Shown here one piece after another: positions 1 to 5,463 of a stretch of 5,463 nt of DNA. A program made the translations under genes and the position numbers. This stretch comes from an uncultured Bacteroidales bacterium (GTDB taxonomy: Bacteria > Bacteroidota > Bacteroidia > Bacteroidales > JAUNSR01), in NCBI GenBank assembly GCA_947074165.1, contig CAMTOT010000216.1, positions 1-5,463 of the forward strand, given 5' to 3'. Below the pieces are notes generated by a model. The model searched no databases and had not been told where the DNA came from. It saw nothing but the letters and a program-made list of their open reading frames with translations. Every line of letters starts with the position of its first letter. Within the stretch, counting starts at the first letter, position 1.

Positions 1-46
1 AGATAATGAGCGGTGACTGGAGTTCAGACGTGTGCTCTTCCGATCT
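1..46 (+). other. Illumina TruSeq i7-side adapter (artificial sequence)
   Basis: This is not genomic DNA. Positions 13-46 match the 34-base TruSeq read-2 adapter exactly, ending in GCTCTTCCGATCT. Positions 1-4 (AGAT) fit the end of the P7 tail. The eight bases at 5-12 (AATGAGCG) then occupy the index slot. Their reverse complement, CGCTCATT, is, from memory, TruSeq HT index D703. The natural insert begins at 47. A GTG inside the adapter (32-34) happens to be in frame with the downstream gene and creates a false start. Confidence 0.97.
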
Positions 47-328
47 GGTATTACTAAACCAATTGAGATTAATTATACTGACAAACTCAGTTTCGCATAT
101 CCTTCGTTTTACGTTGATAGATATGATTACCTGAACTATTATTATTATACATCCAAGTACTTGGCTGATATATCCGTACCGGATAAGATAGTAATAGATT
201 TTGTAGATGCTAAAACAAATAAGCTGATTATCTCAATTGTAACATCAAAAATAAAATATGGTAATCAATATCTTCCAGATAATGTTATCGCCAAATATAT
301 TTTATCCGCAATGAAAAATTATTTATAA
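47..328 (+). CDS. 3' fragment of a hypothetical protein, possibly a DUF4136-like lipoprotein C-terminus
   Basis: The last 93 codons of a gene whose 5' part was removed by library fragmentation; the frame is open to the adapter junction and ends at TAA (326-328). There is no real start codon in the window: the apparent GTG at 32 is adapter, and it would add five artificial residues (MLFRS). The visible protein is rich in tyrosine, lysine and isoleucine, with a run YLNYYYYTSKYLADISVPDK followed by IVIDFVDAKTNKLI and a C-terminal helix-like stretch VIAKYILSAMKNYL. The 'hydrophobic-IDhxDAKTxKLh' pattern and the final short helix resemble the C-terminal part of DUF4136 proteins, which are often Bacteroidota lipoproteins. 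That is a weak inference from memory, and the usual tryptophan after the KL is absent. It converges on pgk and shares the hairpin terminator just downstream. Function unknown. Confidence 0.75.
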   Translation, partial: GITKPIEINYTDKLSFAYPSFYVDRYDYLNYYYYTSKYLADISVPDKIVIDFVDAKTNKLIISIVTSKIKYGNQYLPDNVIAKYILSAMKNYL

Positions 329-336
329 TAAATAAG

Positions 337-372
337 AAAAGCCGTCTTACAAGAATATGTAAGACGGCTTTT
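337..372. terminator. Bidirectional intrinsic terminator
   Basis: A perfect 14-bp inverted repeat: AAAAGCCGTCTTAC (337-350) pairs with GTAAGACGGCTTTT (359-372) around an 8-base loop. The A tract on one side and T tract on the other make it a terminator read from either strand. It starts 8 nt after the stop of the plus-strand fragment and lies 24 nt beyond the stop of the convergent minus-strand pgk, so it can end both transcripts. Confidence 0.9.
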
Positions 373-396
373 GCTTATATGTATATATTATAATAA

Positions 397-1659
397 TTAA
401 CCACGGATAGCTTTTACTCCCGGAAGGTCTTTTCCTTCAATCATCTCAAGAAGAGCACCACCACCAGTAGATACGTAGCTAACTTTATCTGAAAGTCCGA
501 ACTGGTTAATAGCAGCAACAGAATCACCACCACCAATTAGAGAAAATGCTCCGTTTGAAGTAGCCTCAGCTATAGCTTCAGCGATAGTTTTAGTTCCTTC
601 CTGGAATTTAGCCATTTCAAATACACCTGCAGGACCGTTCCAAAGAATCGTTTTAGAGTCTTTGATAACTTTAGCCATTTCGGCACAACTTGCAGGACCC
701 ATATCAAGACCCATCCAGCCATCAGGAATATTTTTATCATCACAGATCTGAGTATCTGCATCGTTAGCAAATTTGTCAGCTGCAACACAGTCTGTAGGAA
801 GAACAAGATTAACACCAAGTTCTTTTGATTTATTCATAACGTTTATAGCAGTTTCAATCATATCATCTTCACAAAGAGAAGAACCGATACGTCCACCCTG
901 TGCTTTTGCAAAAGTGAAAGCCATACCTCCTACGATAAGGATATTGTCAACCTTGCTTAGAAGGTTCTCAATAATAGTAATTTTAGAAGATACTTTTGAA
1001 CCACCGATGATAGCAGTAACCGGTTTCTGTGCTGTTTTCAATACTTTTTCTACCGCATCAACTTCCGCCTGCATTAGGTAACCAAACATTTTGTTCTCAG
1101 AACTGAATAAATCAGCGATAAGAGCTGTTGAAGCGTGAGCACGGTGAGCAGTACCGAACGCATCATTTACATATACATCTGCAAGTTTCGCAAGATCTTT
1201 TGTAAATTGTTTTTGGCTTTCTTTTACCGCTTTTTTAGCAGCCGCTTTATCTTCATCTGTCGCGTCTTCTGCAAGTCCGCGTGGTTTGCCCTCTTCTTCT
1301 GCATAGAAGCGTAGGTTTTCAAGAACTAACACCTCACCTGGTTTAAGTTCTGCTACAGCTTCCTCAGCTACAGATCCTTTGCAATCTTCCGCAAATTTAA
1401 CTTCCTGACCAAGTAGTTCTGATAAACGTGCTACAATGTGTTTTAGTGAGAATTTAGCCTCAGGTCCTTTTTTAGGGCGACCAAGGTGAGAACCGATAAT
1501 AACCGAACCACCATCAGCTAAGATTTTTTTGATTGTAGGCAACGCTCTGCGAATACGAGTGTCGTCTGTGATTTCGAATTTGTCATTCAAAGGTACGTTG
1601 AAGTCAACGCGTACGAAAACTTTCTTTCCGTCAAAGTTGAAATTGTCAATTGATTGCAT
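397..1659 (-). CDS. pgk: Phosphoglycerate kinase
   Basis: Cytoplasmic glycolytic enzyme that transfers phosphate between 1,3-bisphosphoglycerate and ADP. The protein is 420 aa, the usual size for Bacteroidales and longer than the common ~390-400 aa. Visible signatures: RVDFNVP (D19, N21) and R35 for 3-phosphoglycerate binding, SHLGRP (H58, R61), ENLRF (R117), DAFGTAHRAHAS (R173), the GGSKVSSK nucleotide/phosphate segment (219-226), WNGPAGVFE near the ATP site, and the C-terminal GGGDSVAA and STGGGALLE loops. Residues about 121-152 form a charged K/A-rich insertion between ENLRF and the DAFG motif, which I recall from Bacteroides-type PGKs. I chose the ATG at 1659 because MQSIDNFNF is the family N-terminus; the frame also allows a TTG at 1665 that adds only two residues. 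No clear Shine-Dalgarno or consensus promoter is seen in the 59-nt gap after pyrF, so it may be read from upstream, from its own weak promoter, or both. Complete and intact. Confidence 0.98.
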   Translation of the reverse strand: MQSIDNFNFDGKKVFVRVDFNVPLNDKFEITDDTRIRRALPTIKKILADGGSVIIGSHLGRPKKGPEAKFSLKHIVARLSELLGQEVKFAEDCKGSVAEEAVAELKPGEVLVLENLRFYAEEEGKPRGLAEDATDEDKAAAKKAVKESQKQFTKDLAKLADVYVNDAFGTAHRAHASTALIADLFSSENKMFGYLMQAEVDAVEKVLKTAQKPVTAIIGGSKVSSKITIIENLLSKVDNILIVGGMAFTFAKAQGGRIGSSLCEDDMIETAINVMNKSKELGVNLVLPTDCVAADKFANDADTQICDDKNIPDGWMGLDMGPASCAEMAKVIKDSKTILWNGPAGVFEMAKFQEGTKTIAEAIAEATSNGAFSLIGGGDSVAAINQFGLSDKVSYVSTGGGALLEMIEGKDLPGVKAIRG

Positions 1660-1718
1660 ATACAATTATATTTTAAAATGTGATTTTAATTGTGAAACAA
1701 ATTTAATAAAAATAGTAA

Positions 1719-2546
1719 TTAAATTCCTTTTTCTGTAAGCAATTCATTCATTGCTTTTTGTACTTTTTCAGCTTCCTCTCTGGCTGCTTTCGAGAAGTTT
1801 TCAGTTTTGTCAGCATAGATAATGGCTCTTGACGAATTGACAAGCAAACCGCACATATCGTTCATTCCGTATTTCGCTACATCTTCAAGGCTGCCACCTT
1901 GAGCGCCTACTCCGGGAACAAGCAGGAAATGATCTGGTGCTACTTTTCTAATATCCTCAAAAAGTTTACCCTGAGTAGCTCCCACAACAAACATCATCTG
2001 ATCCTGTGTTGCCCATGTCTGTGATTTACGTAGCACTTTCTCAAAAAGTCTTTCTCCGTTTTTATCTTCTGTAAGCTGAAAGTCATGAGATCCTTTATTG
2101 GATGTCAGTGCAAGTACAATGACCCATCTGTCAGGATATACAAGGAATGGTTTCACACTGTCTTCTCCCATATAAGGGGCAACAGTCACAGAATCGATGT
2201 CAAGATGCTCAAAGAAGCTTCTTGCATACATTTCCGAAGTATTTCCAATATCTCCGCGTTTTGCATCAGCAATAATAAACTGATCCGGATATTTTTCTTT
2301 TATATATTTTACCGTTTTTTCAAAAGCAATCCATCCGGTTACTCCCAGGCTTTCATAAAAAGCAAGATTTGGTTTGTATGCAACACAAAGATCTGCAGTT
2401 GCATCAATAATCTCTTTATTGAAAGCAAAGATTGGATCCTCTTCTCCCAATAGATGTTCAGGGATTTTCTTAATATCCGTATCAAGTCCTACGCAAAGGA
2501 AAGAGCGTTTTCTTTTGATATTTTCAAAAAGTTCTTTTTTATTCAT
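1719..2546 (-). CDS. pyrF: Orotidine 5'-phosphate decarboxylase (type 2 family)
   Basis: Catalyses the last step of UMP synthesis, decarboxylation of OMP, in the cytoplasm. The 275-aa length and sequence fit the longer type 2 (mycobacterial-like) PyrF subfamily; the E. coli-type enzyme is shorter, about 240 aa. Visible signatures: N-terminal FLCVGLDTD (D22), K58 in VAYKPNLAFYE, the catalytic DxKxxD in ADAKRGDIGNT (D94, K96, D99), VAPYMGEDS (about 122-130), and the phosphate-binding loop VPGVGAQGG (210-218). The ATG at 2546 is well placed before MNKKELFENIKRKRSFLCVGLD. Its start lies 12 nt after the stop of the HAD gene, so the two are very probably co-transcribed. As I recall, prfA and pyrF are direct neighbours in many Bacteroidales; here the HAD gene lies between them. 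No truncation or missing catalytic residue. Confidence 0.97.
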   Translation of the reverse strand: MNKKELFENIKRKRSFLCVGLDTDIKKIPEHLLGEEDPIFAFNKEIIDATADLCVAYKPNLAFYESLGVTGWIAFEKTVKYIKEKYPDQFIIADAKRGDIGNTSEMYARSFFEHLDIDSVTVAPYMGEDSVKPFLVYPDRWVIVLALTSNKGSHDFQLTEDKNGERLFEKVLRKSQTWATQDQMMFVVGATQGKLFEDIRKVAPDHFLLVPGVGAQGGSLEDVAKYGMNDMCGLLVNSSRAIIYADKTENFSKAAREEAEKVQKAMNELLTEKGI

Positions 2547-2558
2547 ACATTATATTTG

Positions 2559-3188
2559 TTAGTCTAACTTATTTTCAAAATTCACTACATACGACCAATC
2601 TTCATTTGCTGCCGGAGCATAAGTCTTGAACCCTAATTTCTTAGCACTTAGGCAATTCTGCTCTGCATCATCAATCAAGATTGATTCGCTCGGATTAATG
2701 TCACACTCTTTTATAAGCTGATAAAATATATCTTCTTCCGGTTTAAGTTTATGCATCTCGTATGAAAGGAATACCTTATCGAAATAGTCACTTAATTTCC
2801 GTCCTTTAGTACAAAAAATATTATCTCGACAATACTCCCAATGAATTTCATTTGTATTGCTTAATAGAAATACATTATAATTTTTCTTAAGAGATATAAT
2901 CAGGTCAAGTTTATACTGTGGTATATCTTCAATCATCATTAACCATGCCCTGTTAATATCTTCATTGGAAATATTCTTATCCGTTAGTTGTCTTACAGAA
3001 TCGAAAAACCCCTCTTTATTAGTGTTTCCAAGTTCAAAATCCGCAAAAATACCTTTGTGTATTGCCAGGCTTGTCATTTCCTCGATATTATACAACCCAA
3101 GCTCTTTAAAAGCACGCATACATTCGGGTCTGTTAAGATTAATAAGCACAACGCCAAGATCAATGACAATATTCTTTATATTCTTCAT
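2559..3188 (-). CDS. HAD-superfamily (subfamily IA, YihX-like) phosphatase
   Basis: A 209-aa soluble haloacid dehalogenase-type hydrolase, probably acting on a small phosphorylated metabolite. The four HAD motifs are in order: motif I IVIDLGVVLINLN with nucleophile D10, motif II FLLSNTN with S110, motif III LKPEEDIF with K149, and motif IV ILIDDAEQNCLSAKKLG with D173/D174. Between motifs I and II (about 20-95) lies the helical cap typical of subfamily I. The general acid two residues after D10 is glycine (DLG, not DxD); this also occurs in the YihX/FDLGNV group, whose E. coli member is a glucose-1-phosphate phosphatase, so it need not mean loss of activity. The substrate cannot be read from sequence. 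The ATG at 3188 is the first in this frame after an upstream stop. It starts 12 bases beyond a terminator-like hairpin and ends 12 nt before pyrF, suggesting transcription with pyrF. A pyrimidine-nucleotide role is possible from context only. Confidence 0.9.
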   Translation of the reverse strand: MKNIKNIVIDLGVVLINLNRPECMRAFKELGLYNIEEMTSLAIHKGIFADFELGNTNKEGFFDSVRQLTDKNISNEDINRAWLMMIEDIPQYKLDLIISLKKNYNVFLLSNTNEIHWEYCRDNIFCTKGRKLSDYFDKVFLSYEMHKLKPEEDIFYQLIKECDINPSESILIDDAEQNCLSAKKLGFKTYAPAANEDWSYVVNFENKLD

Positions 3189-3239
3189 CTTAAAATAAAA
3201 GGCTATGCGGAAAGCCCATGTAACGCCTTCCGTATAGCC
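3189..3239 (-). terminator. Terminator-like hairpin between prfA and the HAD gene
   Basis: On the minus strand an arm GGCTATACGGAAGGC (3239-3225) pairs with GCTTTCCGCATAGCC (3215-3201) around a 9-base loop, giving a 15-bp stem with one A-C mismatch and one G-U pair. It is followed directly by TTTTATTTT, the form of an intrinsic terminator. It begins 12 nt after the prfA stop. Its T tract runs up to the HAD start codon (ATG at 3188-3186), so it could act as a partial terminator, an attenuator or an mRNA 3'-end stabiliser. Which of these holds is not visible in sequence. Confidence 0.8.
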
Positions 3240-3251
3240 ATTGATTTAATA

Positions 3252-4337
3252 TTATAATTCTGTTTCTTTCATACGTTCGGCATTCTCCGCGACAATAAGC
3301 TGATCAATTATACCCTGCACATCCCCTTCCATAATAGCACCAAGGTTATATAACGTAAGGTTTATCCTATGGTCCGTCACACGTCCCTGTGGATAGTTAT
3401 ATGTTCTGATTTTTGCTGATCGGTCTCCGGTTGAAACCATTGTCTTTCGTTTAGACGCTATCTCATCAAGCCATTTCTGGTACTCGATATTATAAATCCT
3501 TGAACGAAGTTCGGTTAATGCTTTTGCTTTATTCTTATGCTGAGATTTTTCATCCTGGCACTGTACTGTGATACCGGTCGGTATATGTACAAGTCGTACG
3601 GCCGAGTAGGTTGTATTAACAGACTGACCGCCTGCTCCTGACGAACAATATGTATCAACCCTGATATCAGATTCTCTTATATCAACGTCCACTTCATCCA
3701 CTTCAGGAAGTACGGCTACAGTAGCCGCTGATGTATGTACACGTCCCTGTGTTTCTGTTTGTGGTACACGTTGTACGCGATGTACACCTGATTCATATTT
3801 AAGAGTACCGTAAACGCTTTCTCCTGTTACTGAAAATATAATCTCTTTAAATCCGCCAGATGAGCCTTCTGTGCAGCTTGTTAGTTCAGTCTTCCAGCCC
3901 TTAGAGTCGCAGTATTTTATATACATACGATATAAATCACCTGCAAAAATAGCAGCCTCATCACCACCGGTACCTCCGCGTATCTCAACAATAGCATTTT
4001 TGTCATCTTCAGGATCAGCGGGGATAAGAAGCAATTTAATCTCTTCTTCAAGTTCCGGAAGTAATACACTGTTATTATCAATCTCCTCTTTCGCCATCTG
4101 TCTCATATCCGGATCATCATCATTCTCCAATATAAGTTTACCCTCGGCGATGCCATCAACCAGAGTTTTATACCTGTTTCTTGCATCAACGATTTTTTCC
4201 AGATCGTGATATTCTTTATTTAGTTTAACAAAACGTTTCATGTCCGCCAAAACGGCAGGGTCGGTAATAAGAGTACCTACTTCCTCAAATCTTGTAACTA
4301 ATCCTTCTAACTTGTCTAATAGTGTATTGTCGCTCAT
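3252..4337 (-). CDS. prfA: Peptide chain release factor 1
   Basis: RF1 recognises UAA and UAG in the ribosomal A site and triggers release of the finished protein. The protein is 361 aa, the normal length, with no frameshift. The N-terminal helical domain (about 1-100) is followed by the PCRF region with IRGGTGGDEAAIFAGDLYRM (119-138), the tripeptide anticodon PxT (PQT, 192-194) within GVHRVQRVPQTETQGRVHTS, which separates RF1 from RF2 (SPF), and the catalytic GGQ (236-238) in SSGAGGQSVNTTYSAVR. Q238 is the glutamine normally methylated by PrmC. The C-terminal part KTMVSTGDRSAKIRTYNYPQGRVTDHR is strongly conserved. The start is the ATG at 4337 (MSDNTLLDKLE), with an A/T-rich leader and no clear Shine-Dalgarno. 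A consensus-like promoter element lies 93 nt upstream. A hairpin terminator candidate follows the stop. Confidence 0.98.
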   Translation of the reverse strand: MSDNTLLDKLEGLVTRFEEVGTLITDPAVLADMKRFVKLNKEYHDLEKIVDARNRYKTLVDGIAEGKLILENDDDPDMRQMAKEEIDNNSVLLPELEEEIKLLLIPADPEDDKNAIVEIRGGTGGDEAAIFAGDLYRMYIKYCDSKGWKTELTSCTEGSSGGFKEIIFSVTGESVYGTLKYESGVHRVQRVPQTETQGRVHTSAATVAVLPEVDEVDVDIRESDIRVDTYCSSGAGGQSVNTTYSAVRLVHIPTGITVQCQDEKSQHKNKAKALTELRSRIYNIEYQKWLDEIASKRKTMVSTGDRSAKIRTYNYPQGRVTDHRINLTLYNLGAIMEGDVQGIIDQLIVAENAERMKETEL

Positions 4338-4357
4338 TATTTTTTATCTGCTCATAT

Positions 4358-4420
4358 TAAGAGATAGCCAGTTTGTAATCTTCACTTTGCAATAGTTATA
4401 CAAATAACTACTGTCTCTTA
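4358..4420 (-). promoter_or_regulatory. Nested inverted repeats in the prfA leader
   Basis: The 111-bp gap before prfA contains two nested inverted repeats. The outer pair, read on the minus strand, is TAAGAGACAG (4420-4411) with CTATCTCTTA (4367-4358), 9 of 10 positions pairing. Inside it a perfect 7-bp hairpin is formed by TAGTTAT (4393-4399) and ATAACTA (4404-4410) on the plus strand, with a 4-base loop. If transcription starts near 4424-4426 this would be an untranslated RNA leader with a closing stem, one internal hairpin and a 25-base single-stranded part. It matches no riboswitch or ribosomal leader that I recognise. Confidence 0.45.
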
Positions 4421-4430
4421 TTATTTTTTG

Positions 4431-4438
4431 CAAAGATA
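4431..4438 (-). promoter_or_regulatory. Candidate Bacteroidota -7 promoter element for prfA
   Basis: The minus strand reads TATCTTTG, a perfect match to the Bacteroidota TAnnTTTG -7 consensus. It lies 93 nt upstream of the prfA ATG and just after the stop of the preceding gene. The upstream partner is poor: the nearest TTG (4465-4463) is 24 nt away, where 19-21 is usual. The predicted leader of about 85-90 nt would contain the nested inverted repeats. Confidence 0.5.
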
Positions 4439-4448
4439 ACATTTTTTA

Positions 4449-5413
4449 CTATTTCCCCATTACAATTGATACACCTAAGTAACTGTAATCACCCGTGTTT
4501 CTAAACTGCCCGTAAGGCACTATGCCATAATATCCATGTATGTAAAATCCAACGTTATTATATATCCATAAATACTTAGGGAAAAATCGCCATCCATAGT
4601 ATAGATTAAAGCAAAAAGCTCTTGAGTGTTTAGGTGACCTGCTATACCAATCGTCCTCTTTATTGTCCCAGAATATGGTCGGGTATTGATATTTAGCACG
4701 ATTTCGAACTTCGAAAGATAATACATTTGTGATATTCTTTGCTGTGGCCCATCCATGAGCTCTTTGCCATTCATACTCAAGATAATACTCAAGCACATTC
4801 TTCATTGAGACATTAAGAGACGTATCGCCGTCGGGAGAGTATATTTTAAACCAGTTCCTTCCGGTTGGCACTCTGAGCATTAAACCTCCCTTTAGCGCAT
4901 GGTTTTCATTTCGTGTAGCTACAGGATCATTTAAACAGGCCGATAGTTCTGTATACATATATGATACATTTACCCTGGTAAGAGGGAACTTTTCATCTTT
5001 TCTTCTTATTGTAAGTTCATCTCCAATATGAGTGCTTTCATGGCTGTAAGGTGCCAGTTTCAGAGATAAATTATTTATATATCTCAGTCCGTGAAATACC
5101 TTAAGGGCCTTAACCTGCCCGTATGCAAATCGATAGTCTGTATTAATAACCGGAGCAGATGATGTTTCCAAATCAAGCCATAAATGAAAATCAATCGGAA
5201 TGTCTACAGCAAGATACCAGTCATTACCAAGGCTTGCTGACCAGATAGGTATCTCCGCCCCAAGGGAGACATTAAGATAGGGCATATACTTTCTTTCTTT
5301 AGGCTTATATGGGGTATATTCTTCTCTGGCTCTTCCCCAGCCCTCTTCAACCTTAATCATTGTACTTTCCATCTCGCTTACAAGCGGAGCAGCAAAGTTA
5401 ACAGGTACAAACC
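4449..5413 (-). CDS. DUF1207-like protein, probable outer-membrane/exported, 5' end missing
   Basis: The last 320 codons of a gene truncated at the adapter junction; the frame stays open past the internal ATG at 5372 (upstream residues FVPVNFAAPLVSE), so that ATG is not the true start, and any signal peptide would lie outside the fragment. The stop is TAG (4449-4451). The protein is rich in aromatic residues with alternating polar/hydrophobic stretches typical of beta-strands, for example WYLAVDIPIDFHLWLDLE, LRYINNLSLKLAPYSHE and YSYLGVSIVMGK at the C-terminus, suggesting an outer-membrane beta-barrel. The run LDLETSSAPVINTDYRFAYG, followed by YSHESTHIGDELTIRR, resembles the 'DYR...HxSxHxGDE' core that I associate with DUF1207; that match is from memory. 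No function is known for that family. The gene lies 111 nt upstream of prfA in the same direction, with a promoter candidate between them, so it is probably not obligatorily co-transcribed. Confidence 0.75.
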
Positions 5414-5463
5414 AGATCGGAAGAGCGTCGGGTAGGGAAAGAGTGTACGTCCTGGTGTAGATC
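5414..5463 (+). other. Illumina TruSeq i5-side adapter (artificial sequence)
   Basis: This is not genomic DNA. From AGATCGGAAGAGCGTCG (5414-5430) to 5446 the sequence matches the reverse complement of the 33-base TruSeq read-1 adapter, except for a G at 5431 where T is expected. The eight bases 5447-5454 (ACGTCCTG) occupy the index slot; their reverse complement CAGGACGT is, from memory, TruSeq HT index D507. Positions 5455-5463 (GTGTAGATC) fit the start of the reverse-complemented P5 tail. Confidence 0.97.

Noticed and set aside
570..818. Overlapping open frames inside pgk, pyrF, prfA and the DUF1207-like gene on either strand
   Set aside because: They lie wholly or mostly within strongly recognised genes, show no family motifs and have composition typical of shadow frames.
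1660..1665. Alternative TTG start for pgk giving two extra residues
   Set aside because: The ATG at 1659 gives the MQSIDNFNF start that fits the family; the TTG adds only Met-Tyr.
1662..1725. Two A/T-only or nearly A/T-only inverted repeats in the pyrF-pgk gap (1662-1668 with 1687-1693; 1700-1707 with 1718-1725)
   Set aside because: The stems are 7-8 bp and almost without G/C, as expected by chance in such A/T-rich DNA; neither has terminator form, and no TAnnTTTG element is correctly spaced here.
4411..4421. CTGTCTCTTAT, identical to the first 11 bases of the Tn5/Nextera mosaic end
   Set aside because: The match stops after 11 bases and the remaining 8 bases of the 19-base end do not fit. 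The adapters at the window ends are TruSeq ligation adapters, so no transposase junction is expected. Treated as chance.
5370..5372. ATG at 5372 as the start of the DUF1207-like protein
   Set aside because: The frame continues upstream without a stop to the adapter junction, and no signal peptide follows this ATG; the gene is truncated by library shearing.
47..5413. CRISPR arrays, tRNA/rRNA genes, insertion sequences, toxin-antitoxin or defence genes
   Set aside because: No direct repeat series, tRNA-like fold, transposase motif or small paired ORFs were seen; the gaps between genes are at most 111 bp.

Overview
The window is a single library fragment of bacterial chromosome with sequencing adapters at both ends. 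Bases 1-46 match the index-7 side of an Illumina TruSeq dual-index adapter, and bases 5414-5463 match the index-5 side. Only 47-5413 (5367 bp) is natural DNA, so the two outermost genes were cut by DNA shearing and not by a biological event.

The insert looks like a member of the Bacteroidota, most likely the order Bacteroidales. It is A/T-rich, and start codons lack a clear Shine-Dalgarno sequence. The phosphoglycerate kinase carries the long lysine/alanine-rich insertion that I associate with Bacteroides-type enzymes, and the RF1 GGQ region reads SSGAGGQSVNTTYSAVR as in that group. A perfect TAnnTTTG promoter element (TATCTTTG) lies upstream of prfA. I cannot name a genus.

Layout from left to right: 47-328 (+) is the 3' end of a gene of unknown function, weakly resembling the C-terminus of DUF4136 lipoproteins. 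A perfect 14-bp hairpin at 337-372 serves as a two-way terminator between it and the convergent pgk. Everything else is on the minus strand. In transcription order these genes are a DUF1207-like presumed outer-membrane/exported protein (5413-4449, N-terminus missing), prfA (release factor 1, 4337-3252), a HAD-family phosphatase (3188-2559), pyrF (OMP decarboxylase, 2546-1719) and pgk (phosphoglycerate kinase, 1659-397).

The genes serve translation termination, pyrimidine synthesis and glycolysis, and form a housekeeping cluster with no single shared pathway. The HAD gene and pyrF are 12 nt apart and are probably co-transcribed. A terminator-like hairpin separates prfA from the HAD gene and ends just before the HAD start codon. 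The prfA leader contains nested inverted repeats. No RNA genes, CRISPR arrays or mobile elements were seen. I found no evidence of a novel defence or mobile system; the points worth a second look are the library structure, the two minus-strand regulatory hairpin regions, and the two incompletely characterised proteins.
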